Shown one piece after another: positions 54,911-64,000 of a DNA stretch of 64,000 nt. The notes under the pieces are model-generated. The model did no database searches. It was not told where the DNA came from and saw nothing but the letters and a program-made list of their open reading frames with translations. Location: NCBI GenBank assembly GCA_029964075.1, contig CM057144.1, positions 2,131,281 through 2,195,280 on the forward strand, read 5' to 3'. This stretch comes from Patiria pectinifera. Lineage: Eukaryota > Echinodermata > Asteroidea > Valvatida > Asterinidae. The position numbers and the translations under genes are program-made. The first letter of the stretch is position 1; each line of letters begins with the position of its first letter.

Positions 54911-57069
54911 GGGGGGGGGATCATGGGCGTCGCTATACCCTTTAAATCGGGGTGGGGGGGGGGGTTGACAACAAATTTGGCGATGGACCACTCTGTGCTG
55001 GAGCTTGAAGGTAGCCAAGATTTTTTTGGGTCACTCAGCCGGCAATTTGTTTTTAAAGTGAGGGCACGGGCGGTTTGTCGGAACCATCTGACTAATGGGG
55101 CACTGTTCAAGCGAGTATTTGTTTTCATTAGTAAAATTGGTTATTAACCCCCATTAATATTTGGTAAATACTGCCCTTTTCCATTTCCTTTTTAGGTGCC
55201 CTTTTTTTCAAAAACAAGTGGCCTTTTACGAGTAGTCTGAGTATCACCCGTTATCCACGGATCCAAGTCCCCTGTATAACGTATGATATGTCAAGGCATG
55301 CAGATTTATGCGATTCGCGCCTCAGCAAATCGAAGTGAACTTTACTACATCGTGGCGTCATTTCATTCCCAAATCAGGACTAAATTTCTGATTGGTCTAT
55401 TCGAAAGCATTATTTTGTAATGGGCGTGTGTTGCATAACATAATATAGAGCGCGTGACCATGCCGCTGTTGCTGCGTCTTGGGATTTTGGGTGGTTTTTT
55501 TTTTGTATCCATGTCTACGACGCGACAACCGGTGAATGACCGAATAACCGATACAGAAAGTGCCCGCTGATTGGTCAAAATCTAGAGGTCAAGATACGGT
55601 GGTCTTGCATAATTAATCAGCGAATTTGCTCAATGTAATAGACCTTGGCCTACGCATGGTCTGTTTACATAAACTATTTACAAGTGCCTTTTTTGGAATT
55701 TCGCGCGACCGTCGGCAATTGTGCCGCCCTGAAAAGCGCCATCTATTGTCCGACAGTGTGCATGATCGTCCGGTTTGGACAGCGCCCCCATTGGAAGATG
55801 GTATGAGTAAATAATCCAAAACATGAAATTGTCGGGGAGTTCAGGCAGTAATACCCCTTTAAGTCAACAAAAACCAAAAAATTTCTGGGGGTGTGACTCA
55901 AAAAAAGCAACGGGAGAGCGACATTAAGAAAGCCAAACACTAGAAAAAAATAAACCAAGATTAAGTTTGTTGACGATTGTCTAGATGGTTGGGCTTGAAA
56001 GATAGATCTGACAGTTTGGTTATAAATGTTTCAACAAGGAGCTCCACCTGGACTCCAACATGGGCTACGAGGTGAAACGAGGCCAAAGTCTGTCCAGTTA
56101 TCTCCACCAACCGTGTGAAAGACTCAGATAGTTCACTGTCAAGAAAACTAAGAGAATCAAGAAGAAACTTATCAATGTATTTTTGGATGTGGAATGAAGT
56201 CCCACTTGAACCAAGTCTAGGTTGAATGTTGGCAGGGAAGTCTGCACGAGATGTAATTAGGGATCAAAGACATTAACCCCGACAGGCGTGTTTGCTCAAG
56301 TCGCGTTAAGTATTGAACCTGATTCCAATGTGCATCAGGTATAATTGTATGGCCCTCTGCAGGATATATTTTATCATGAATGTCTATTGTTGATAATGTT
56401 TTCATCGTGATTACTTACTCGGTCAAAAGTTACCTTTGAGTTACCTTTGTGCAGAATTTGGGCGCGTTCCCCCTTCAGAGGGTCAGCCTATAGTCCTTTT
56501 ACCTCACCGACTGACTGACTGACTGTCACTTCTGAGGTGGACAGGTTACCTCTCCGTAACCGACTCTCACTTATGACTTCATTACACTGGTCTAGGAGCA
56601 GCTTACGATTCCCGGGACATACCGTTATTTCGTTTTACCGTTTTGCATGTCCTCAAAAACAAAAACAGTAAACGAACTATTGACCGTCATGTCATTTTAC
56701 AGTTTTGTAAAACGGTCAAACGGCTTTAAGATAAATACGGTTATTTCGTTTTATCAGGTTAGTAAAATTCATTACAGCATAACGATCAATGATTTTTGTT
56801 TTTCAGTTTTACACAAATAACTTTGAAAAACAGCAAAACGGTCAGTATTGAATACAGACTGTTTTTATTTTTTATTTAAGTGTCATAGTTTACAGTCCGT
56901 GGTGCATTTTGTGGCGGTGGGCAAGGGGGGGGGGTGGAGTGGGACCATGCCGTGCACGAAGACTGTGTTACCTCGGCATAATTAATGCGTGGTGTGATTC
57001 CTGGCGTAACCCTGACGTAAGACCTAGTCCGAAGAGGGCGTTTTGTCAGTGACTACGGCCACAGCAATG
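54911..57069. other. Intergenic region upstream of nvd
   Basis: No supported gene. It holds G-runs near 54950, a CGACTGACTGACTGACTG tract near 56509, and a stretch at 56610-56850 where ACCGTTTT and AAAACGGT motifs recur in both orientations, suggesting an old palindromic element. Confidence 0.45.
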
Positions 57070-57334
57070 GGCGTCACGTGATGATCGGGGTGGCCTTTGG
57101 TTAAGCGTTCAATTACCCGAGTCGATCCGGGTTAGCTACTCCAACGCAGCCACAGAAATTGACAACGTCACGTGACTACCTTTTTTTTCAACATGGGACG
57201 CAGACTATTAAACGAGTGTGTTCTATTTGCTTGACATACAGTGCTCAATAATAATTTATATAATCGTGATCCACATTGCGTCCCTTTTTGGAAACTTGGA
57301 TTTTGTTTGTTAGAATCAAGATTCCTTTTCCACA
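57070..57334 (+). promoter_or_regulatory. nvd: Likely nvd promoter: TATA box and two CACGTG boxes
   Basis: TTTATATAAT at 57255-57264 lies about 70 bp before the start codon, a good distance for a TATA box with a short leader. Two CACGTG E-boxes (57075-57080 and 57169-57174), each preceded by GT as GTCACGTGA, lie 80-190 bp further up. Such sites bind bHLH or bHLH-leucine zipper factors; the functional reading is inference. Confidence 0.45.
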
Positions 57335-57746
57335 ATGGGCCAAACAGCAGTTGCTCACTCTCTCTTGCTGTACGTAGTCGCCCCTGCTCTCGTTTCGATC
57401 GCTATTTGCAGAGGTGGTCTGATTCCCGCGACCGCTTCTTCAGGGGATGGCAGCATCTCTTGGCCGGTTTTCTTCGCGACGTACGGCCTGCTGGCTGGCT
57501 TGGCGTACTTGACGGCAGCCATGTTGTCGTTCATCTACAGCCCTCTGGAGTTTTACGGCGATGAAGGGAGAGATTCCTACTTGATTGGCAAGGCCCAGGC
57601 CGGGCTGTCCAAGGAAGAAGCGGTGGCAGAGATGAAACGATCGCGGAAGATCGGTGACATACCTCCCGTCTATCCCAATGGTTGGTTCATTGTCTTCAGG
57701 TCTGCGCAGGTCAAGAAGATGGAGACGAAATACGCACATGTCCTAG
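57335..57746 (+). CDS. nvd: nvd exon 1: N-terminal membrane region
   Basis: Residues 1-137, start [20 protein letters not shown]. Contains both predicted membrane segments and YSPLEFYG, and ends with [19 protein letters not shown], the conserved entry to the Rieske domain. Phase 1 donor gtacgt. Confidence 0.93.
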
Positions 57747-60700
57747 GTACGTAATAAAGCGTCATACCGCAAGTTTGCCCTTCTGACGGATATCTCTTTT
57801 TCATGTAAATTAAACAAGGCAAGGAAAGCATACTCAATCTTGTCAAAGAGCGCGCAAAATTATATGCGATCCATTCAATGGAAGCCTTCATGCATCTGAT
57901 CATAATTGTCGGTTTTTACGAAGGCCTGTTTTTTTTTTTTTTTAGAGTTTTCGTATAATTTTGAAACTTATCTACTGGTTTTCTGTGGAGAAATGGATTT
58001 GTACATTCATTGCACAATTTTTATATTCTAAAATGATTAGTATTTTATATTGCATGCAATAGTGTTTTGATGTAGCGATTGTCCATTTTTTTTGTGTATA
58101 AATAATAATTATATTTTCAATGAGAGACGACAGCATGTAATTTCCAGTTTGGGATTTAATAAAGTTTTATCTATCTGTCGGATTTAACCAATACATTGGC
58201 GTTATGTGAGTAATCCCTTTAAAGAACGGTGATTTTTTTCTTGTTATTGTGCATATCGGCAAACAATTCTGGGGCATATTATCTCTGATATCGCTGATAG
58301 CATGCATCAAAGTGCAGACGGCACGTACACTAACAAACAAAACCGGCCATCGTCTCGGCTTTTGATATGGCAAAAAGAAAATAACTAATAATAATTTAAA
58401 AAAATCTGGACCTATTTTCAACAGGCAGTGGCAGGTTTGACATATAGGTCAAGGGCCAGGGCCACTTGAAGCAGGTGAATGCTAATAATAACGCAGGAGT
58501 AATAATGGAATAATATTTTGTCTCCCGAGACTGTGCCAATGATGAACATGAAGATGATGATGATGATGGGATGATGATGATGATGATGGGGATGATGGGG
58601 ATGATAATGATGATGATGATGAATAAATTAACACACTTTGAATTATTAGTGGCCCGACAATAATGCAGGGTAGACTGGTTCCCGCCCGCTATCAGATTTA
58701 ATAATGTACAGGCCAGGAACCAGTCTACTCGCACGACGCAATAAAATCAACCCGAAGTAAAAGCCTTTTCCAGAGGGTTACAGCAAATGTAACAACAATG
58801 TTTCTATGTACATTTTGGGAAGTACATCTTAACGCGTCTGTCTTTGCCCAGGCCTGCACGTGGCCGTATTTCGCGGGGAGAGCGGACAGGTGTACATCGT
58901 GGATGCTTACTGCCCTCATCTTGGCGCCAATCTGGCATTTGGCGGGAAAGTCAAGGGGGAGTGCATAGAGTGCCCGTTCCATGGATGGACGTATCAAGGG
59001 GAGGACGGCAAATGCGTTCATATCGCCTATGCAGACAAAGGTATTATGGTGGTTCACAATAAGTCGTGGAAGGCGACCTCAAACACCTGCAAGATTTAAC
59101 GAGAATACAGCACATCCGGGGACATGTAGGCCCTGTAGGATCTACAATGTGTAGATTTTGTTTTGCTTTTTATGTTGCGTCCTGTCTGAGACCATCAAAA
59201 TCAAGGGCAATACGGGTGTTTCGAAATGAAAGAAAGCATTACAAATTACAACGTATTGGACACATTGCTAATTGATGACTGTGGTGAATTAAAGTTGTTG
59301 ACAATTGGGTTAATTTAAACACGGGAGTTTGCGACTAGGCTAGTCAGTGTTTGGTACCAAGACGTCCACAGGAAACGTGAGCGTGGGCTGAATGGTGAGA
59401 CTAAAAAGCTCTGTGGCGAGTTCATCCATAAGTGAATTCCTGTAACACCCCGCCCCCTACAAAAAGGAAATAGCAAATATAAACATTTAAATGTAAACAT
59501 TTCAGAGGCTTTTTAATCTGACGAAGACACTTCTTTTATTCCGCTTGTTGCCACAGTGCCAGACTTTGTCAAGGTAACCACTTATCGATCCCTGGAAATC
59601 AATGGCTTGATATTGATATGGTACCACGCGGAAGAGGAGGAGCCGTCCTGGTACCCGCCCGAGATCGAGAAAATCAAGACCGGCGAGTTGGTGTACAGTG
59701 GTTGCTGGGAAGCCTACTTGGACTGTCACATCCAGGTGAGGTGTAGTCTGGGTCCCAGACTAGATTCATAGTTGTTTCCCTTATAATGCAGCCGGTTCCT
59801 GTCCTTTTTTTGGTCCTGCTACCAACTCAATGACCACCATGCGCATGCTCAAGTTGATAACGACTCGGAAATGGTTCATAGACTTCACTTTCCTTCATAA
59901 ATTTGTTGAAAAAGAGTGGAAGCCGTGCACAGGACTTCGAGCTTGTATTTCTGATGAAATTCGGATGGAATTGGGTGCTATAACTGTTCTTTTTTGCAAT
60001 CGAGCGTAAGCGTCCTATGGTGATGGGCTTCGGTACTAATTCTAAGGGTGATCATATTTGGATGGAATTTTCTCCCAAAGGTTAACCCCAAACAAATGAT
60101 ACCAGAAAATAAAACCAGACGATTAAAGCTTTAATTTGATGTGTGTCTCAAACACCTTGAAGAGTTGTGAGTTTTTTTCATGATTTCTGGAAGTCGGCGT
60201 AATTATCACTGAGGTCTATAAGGCAGTTTATTTACTGGTCTGCAACATTAGGAACTAGGGCACTGGGAGGCCCTACACAAATTAGAGCATGCCTAACTCG
60301 GGTGTATGAGCTTCAATATAGTACGCGGGAAAATAGAATTTGTCCTCAGATCATCGCCATTTCTGATGAAAATTTGATGCAAATTTAGTAAAATAAAAAA
60401 AAAAATAAAAAAATCATTTTTTTAATCTCCGTAGGACATTGTGGAAAACGGTGGTGATTCGTCGCACCTTGATTACGTTCACGGACCGTAAGTGTAGTAG
60501 TAATATCATGGTATGTGCTCTTTGTGGTTTATTTGCTTGCAGCCCAGTGATTCTTCTGTTTTTCGACGTGCTACTGATGACGTGCACTGCACGTTATTTC
60601 TTAGAATAGGGGAGTGTCTTTAATTATGAATACCTTCACTAGCGAACCATAATTCACAAAAAATGTGGTCAGTTGACAGTTTCACAAATTGTGTGGTCAA

Positions 60701-62571
60701 CAAACAACCAAACCAAAAAAGACCAACCCAGCTTACAAACATCAAGCAAACACCCAACAGCCCATACAACCCAATTAACCAGACAATCTAACAAACAAAA
60801 ACAAACACCCCAAAAATGGTTAAATTATACAATGCTGTTCTTTAATGAAATCTGGCTTATCAATTAATTAACTAAACTAATTTCTTTCTTTTTTGAACCA
60901 TAAGCTGGAGTAGTGTTTAGACGAATTTGGGATAAAATTATTTATTACATACTTATTTATTACTTATTATGTACATATTTTTGTATTATATACATTTTAT
61001 TTGTTTTCTTAATAACCCTTCTACAGGCAAATCCACCAGAAGCGTTTCATCAATGTCAAATGGGAGGCTCATCCGACAAAGAAATATCTCAGCACGACCT
61101 ACTCCGAGAGGGTGCCGTTTTGGAGTTCCAAACCCGACAAAATTTTCCATGAACAGGTGTTTTTTTTTCTTGTTTTTTTTTAAGGTTTTTGTTCAAACGT
61201 TCAAATGTCTCTCCAAGGGGTCTCCCCCAGCTCTCTCTGTTTTTGTCGTTGAGGGGGTACTTGTACATCGAGATAAATGTCAAGCATTGAATCACTCTTT
61301 CCCTTAGAATTCCGACCATAGTATGTGAATTTGAAACGCCAAAACTGTTTACCTACCAGGTCTCAAAATTTCATTTGCGACGGGGCAGTGTTCATTTCGG
61401 TAGCACGTAATTAAACATAGCCGTGGTTTTAGTAGGTAGTGTAACAGTAATTGTTGACTCGCCTGCGCTTGTTCATCGTTAGTCGAGCCATGGTCATACT
61501 TTACAATAAGAACGGCCTACCTTATACCTAGCGTGGACATTCCTTTGTCTTCATGTACTTTAAGGAAATGAAGTTACTAGAATAACTTTCATGAAGTTAC
61601 TAGAATAATCTTTTTAATCAACTTCGGCATTATTCATCCTCAACAATTACATAAATGCCATAATAAGTGTGGATTCATTGATTTGCAATCCACAGTATGG
61701 GCCTGGTCTGTCCTACGTTGATGACGGTGGGGATCACTACTTCCTCACGGGTTCTGTACCAGTGGGACCCTTCCGGCAAAAAACAGTGTTCATGGTGTAC
61801 TGTACTCCATCCTCTCCCTTCAATTTGGCGAGTCGTCTCTTCGCGAAACTCTATGTTTATTTTTCTTATGTTGTGGTGAGTGAAATTCCAAACGTTTCAT
61901 AGCCTCCAAGCCTCAGACGAGTATCCTTTTCCACGTCTACCCCCCCCCTAATAAAAATCCTTGCAACGCCACTGAGACTGATGTCCATCCCCTCTTCGGG
62001 TGCATACCTATGTTCCCCAATACCGATGTTCCCTATACCTGACCCTGACCCTAGCCCCTATAACCCTAACCCTAATCGTAAGGGCTTCGGGGAACATCGG
62101 TTTGGGGGAACATAGGTATTGATACTGAGGAACATCGGGAATCCCTCCCTTTACTACAACATTATGCTGAACGCAATAGAAGGGTGAAATTTTGGAGTTC
62201 GCTGTCACCCCAGTCGTTTTATTACACTTGGCTTAGCTCTTCGAATTCAGTGCCTGTGGCGCCCGAAACTGTACCAAAACACCCGATCAGCCTATATAGA
62301 GTTATTGGTTTTTCAGTGAATAAATACAATGTAATTGGCCCACAACGAAGCACAGGTGGTAATGGGTTGTTTCTGTTATGTGTGTGTTACTTTGTCGTGT
62401 GTGTTATTATAGATCAAAGGAGATGTGATTGTCTGGGCTAACAAGACCTACCGGCCCAAGCCCCCACTGGTCAAGGAGGACCCGTTTATCGCACAGCATC
62501 GCCGCTGGTTCGCCCAGTTCTACACTGAGAACAGCCCGCGACTCCGCCCCGCTGACTCCCTGCAGTGGTAA
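57335..62571 (+). CDS. nvd: Neverland/DAF-36-type Rieske oxygenase (cholesterol 7-desaturase), 7 exons
   Basis: Seven exons: 57335-57746, 58852-59040, 59557-59735, 60435-60487, 61027-61156, 61696-61875 and 62413-62571; 1,302 bp, 433 residues, all phases agreeing, all introns GT-AG. The family converts cholesterol to 7-dehydrocholesterol, the first step of ecdysteroid or dafachronic-acid synthesis in arthropods and nematodes; orthologs occur in non-vertebrate deuterostomes. Seen here: two hydrophobic segments near the N-terminus (about 9-30 and 43-68), Rieske ligands CPHLG (C158, H160) and CPFHGW (C178, H181), and the mononuclear iron site [14 protein letters not shown] (D268, H271, H276). The length matches known family members. 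The start has a strong context (A at -3, G at +4). It reads outward from the mucin gene, in the opposite direction and about 18 kb away, with no sign of co-regulation. Confidence 0.93.
57747..58851. other. nvd intron 1
   Basis: Holds an imperfect ATG trinucleotide repeat (about 58545-58622) and an inverted repeat with arms GTAGACTGGTTCC and GGAACCAGTCTAC (58670-58729). No exon expected. Confidence 0.7.
58852..59040 (+). CDS. nvd: nvd exon 2: Rieske [2Fe-2S] domain
   Basis: Residues 138-200. Holds both halves of the cluster-binding site, [14 protein letters not shown] and [13 protein letters not shown], 20 residues apart. Acceptor ttgcccag, donor gtatta, phase 1-1. Confidence 0.95.
59557..59735 (+). 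CDS. nvd: nvd exon 3: linker to catalytic domain
   Basis: Residues 201-260: [39 protein letters not shown] and [12 protein letters not shown]. The WYH(A) and P-x-W blocks are typical of this family. Phase 1 in, phase 0 out. Confidence 0.93.
60435..60487 (+). CDS. nvd: nvd exon 4: mononuclear iron site (53-bp exon)
   Basis: A short exon carrying [17 protein letters not shown], the 2-His-1-carboxylate iron site D-x2-H-x4-H. Acceptor ccgtag, donor gtaagt, phase 2 out. Too short for ORF searches; found by homology and phase. Confidence 0.95.
61027..61156 (+). CDS. nvd: nvd exon 5
   Basis: Residues 278-321: [33 protein letters not shown] and [11 protein letters not shown], part of the catalytic fold. 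Acceptor ttctacag, donor gtgttt. The donor lies before a T-run and is weaker than the others, but frame and family length support it. Confidence 0.9.
61696..61875 (+). CDS. nvd: nvd exon 6
   Basis: Residues 322-381: [36 protein letters not shown] and a hydrophobic segment ending VYFSYVV. Includes the conserved PVGPFRQ-type strand. Phase 0-0. Confidence 0.92.
62004..62119. repeat. Foldback element with telomere-like centre, second case
   Basis: Arms ATACCTATGTTCCCC and GGGGAACATAGGTAT, further GATGTTCCC and GGGAACATCGG motifs, centre AACCCTAACCCTAA at about 62062-62075. Unrelated arms to the 52.2-kb case but the same plan. Lies in nvd intron 6. Confidence 0.75.
62413..62571 (+). CDS. nvd: nvd exon 7: C-terminus and stop
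   Basis: Residues 382-433: [40 protein letters not shown] and [12 protein letters not shown], then TAA at 62569-62571. The block VWxNKxYxxxPxLVKxD followed by the WFxQFYxEN region is diagnostic of the family. A possible poly(A) signal ATTAAA lies at 62652-62657. Confidence 0.95.
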   Translation: MKGDVIVWANKTYRPKPPLVKEDPFIAQHRRWFAQFYTENSPRLRPADSLQW

Positions 62572-62829
62572 ACAGCGGACACGGCGGGGAAGTGGAAATT
62601 GTATGAAATCTTCCAAAACTACAAGCATCTTAACATCACATATGGTGTCAAATTAAAGGGGACAGCAAGATCTTTCATTTGAGTGGTGTGCCAATGAGAT
62701 CGAATGTAATTAATTGTGATTTTGGGTAAAAAAACAAACAACTGGATTTTGGGGCTAAAATCATGGATTTTAGGTAGTCATTTTGGCAACTTGTTTTAAC
62801 ATGCACAGAATGTGACTGTTATCGAGAGT

Positions 62830-63346
62830 TTTTGTGTTTAAGGCAGAGAGAAAGGTTCATATATTATAAGAAAAGAGTTTCATTGTATTCAAGTTCATCA
62901 AACTCAGATTTTATGCCGTGTTAGAACCCATGAAGAGGAAGTAACGTGAGAGACGTAACGTGAGTGACGTTACTTCCCTGTAATATAATGTCCCTTGCAT
63001 CTAAAATACACGCTTATTTGATTCAAAATAGGTTTTTATATCTAGCTATGGGTTGAATGAAAGGTAAAACAATGTTATTTTTGTGTTGCAGACTACAATT
63101 TGAGGAGACTGAAACAACAAAATTGCAGAACAATTGTCCATGTCCTTTTTTTGTAACGTGAGCGACGACCAACAAAACACATGTTTTCAAAAAGTGAATG
63201 AATGGATTGAATTTTTTTCTTTCCATTTTTGAGTACCCCTTACCCCAAGGTATTGTATGGCTGGTTTGATTCAGTTTGATCAAATACCTTTGAAGAAGTG
63301 AGAGGTCAAAGTGGCCTCATGGCATATAAATGTAACGTGAGTGACG
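62830..63346 (+). repeat. Dispersed repeat with GTGAGTGACG motifs, copy 2
   Basis: Counterpart of 44551-45012, starting soon after the nvd gene. Shares ATGCCGTGTTAGAA, GAAGAGGAAGTAACGTGAG and ACCCCAAGGTATTGTATGG. Confidence 0.75.
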
Positions 63347-63379
63347 GTAGAATTGCCCATTTCATAAAGTCAATATTAT

Positions 63380-63873
63380 ACAAATATTGAATGCTTCGAG
63401 TGGTGTAGTAAAACTAGCCTCGGGAAAATAGAATGCTCCATGGATCACCGAGGGAGGCTTGTTTTACTTCACCACGAGATAAAGCATTCAATATTTGTTT
63501 TATAACACTTCAGTCACAGATTCTGCTTGGTTTTAATATTTTAAATTATTCAAATCTGAACACAGTTGAAATAAACTTCAATTTCAATACAAAATTGGTG
63601 GAAAATGTATTTCTCTCTTCCAAACTACCCCTTCGCGAAATGTTTGAACCCAAGTCTGTGGCGCGCTCTCTTTGGAACAAAACGCGCAACGCGCAACGCG
63701 CACACCAGCATGCATTTGCACACAAATACCGCGCCTCGTGGAAATAGTACTTTGGTTGCTACGGATATAGTACATGTACTTTTGGCCGTGCACAGAAAGA
63801 TAGCAAAAATGGGAAGTATCATGTGACTCGCTCTCGGCCAATCAAGACACAGAATCTGTGGATGAGGTGTTAT
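63380..63873. mobile_element. Foldback plus inverted-repeat element, second family
   Basis: Palindrome 63380-63497 with outer arms CAAATATTGAATGCTT and AAGCATTCAATATTTG, followed by a segment with inverted ends ATAACACTTCAGTCACAGAT (from 63502) and the complement ending GGTGTTAT at 63873. Same plan as the elements in the SEA-EGF introns but a different sequence inside. Confidence 0.7.
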
Positions 63874-64000
63874 AAATCTTGCTGCACCGGCAGGGCGCCC
63901 CTGAAATATCCCATATTATGCAACACAAAAAATTAAGCTTATTTATTCCCGCTTTGATAGCGTAATGAACATTATAATTATGTGAAGAAGTACAATTGAA

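Larger units (their letters stand above)
59041..62412. other. nvd introns 2-6, non-coding parts
   Basis: Introns 59041-59556, 59736-60434, 60488-61026, 61157-61695 and 61876-62412. AT-rich, no further exon. Intron 6 contains the telomere-like foldback at 62004-62119; the others show nothing recognisable. Confidence 0.6.

Noticed and set aside
57241..57564. 107-codon plus-strand frame overlapping nvd exon 1
   Set aside because: It is in another frame of exon 1; the frame starting at 57335 continues into the conserved Rieske exons.

Overview
This window is animal nuclear DNA: AT-rich, with genes split into many short exons by GT-AG introns and non-coding DNA full of small inverted-repeat transposons and tRNA-derived SINE remnants. 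Hyalin-type HYR domains, expanded C-type lectin/EGF/SEA modules and a Neverland-type Rieske oxygenase point to a marine invertebrate deuterostome, most plausibly an echinoderm. That assignment is inference, since no species marker is present.

Two genes can be built exon by exon with every reading phase agreeing. The first, on the minus strand, runs from a start codon at 39463 to a stop at 3924. I reconstruct 53 coding exons and 3,707 residues. From the N-terminus: signal peptide, C-type lectin domain, two HYR domains, a mucin stretch of 85 tandem 12-residue Thr/Pro units on one 3.2-kb exon, one EGF domain, twelve tandem SEA-EGF modules, three more EGF-type domains, a thirteenth SEA, a last EGF split by an intron, one transmembrane helix with a Cys/Arg-rich border, and a cytoplasmic tail of about 75 residues. 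It is a giant lectin-tipped transmembrane mucin, analogous in its C-terminal half to vertebrate MUC3/12/17-type mucins (EGF-SEA-EGF-TM). The SEA-EGF array grew by tandem duplication of a three-exon cassette. Eight neighbouring cassettes have a period near 1.11 kb; three have a period near 1.59 kb because a foldback element sits in one intron.

The second gene, on the plus strand (57335-62571, seven exons, 433 residues), is a Rieske non-heme iron oxygenase of the Neverland/DAF-36 family (cholesterol 7-desaturase). It has two N-terminal membrane segments, both Rieske iron-sulfur motifs and the D-x2-H-x4-H iron site.

Layout: 1-3923 is 3' flank with MITEs. 3924-39463 is the lectin-mucin gene, with SINEs and MITEs in its larger introns. 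39464-57334 is mostly intergenic: MITEs, SINE fragments, foldbacks with telomere-like centres, one weak exon candidate (50024-50249), and a duplicated TATA-plus-short-ORF segment (52.6-53.1 and 54.5-54.9 kb). 57335-62571 is the Neverland-like gene. 62572-64000 is its 3' flank with a dispersed repeat and a foldback element. The two genes show no obvious functional link. One would act at an epithelial or mucous surface, the other in sterol metabolism in an internal membrane.
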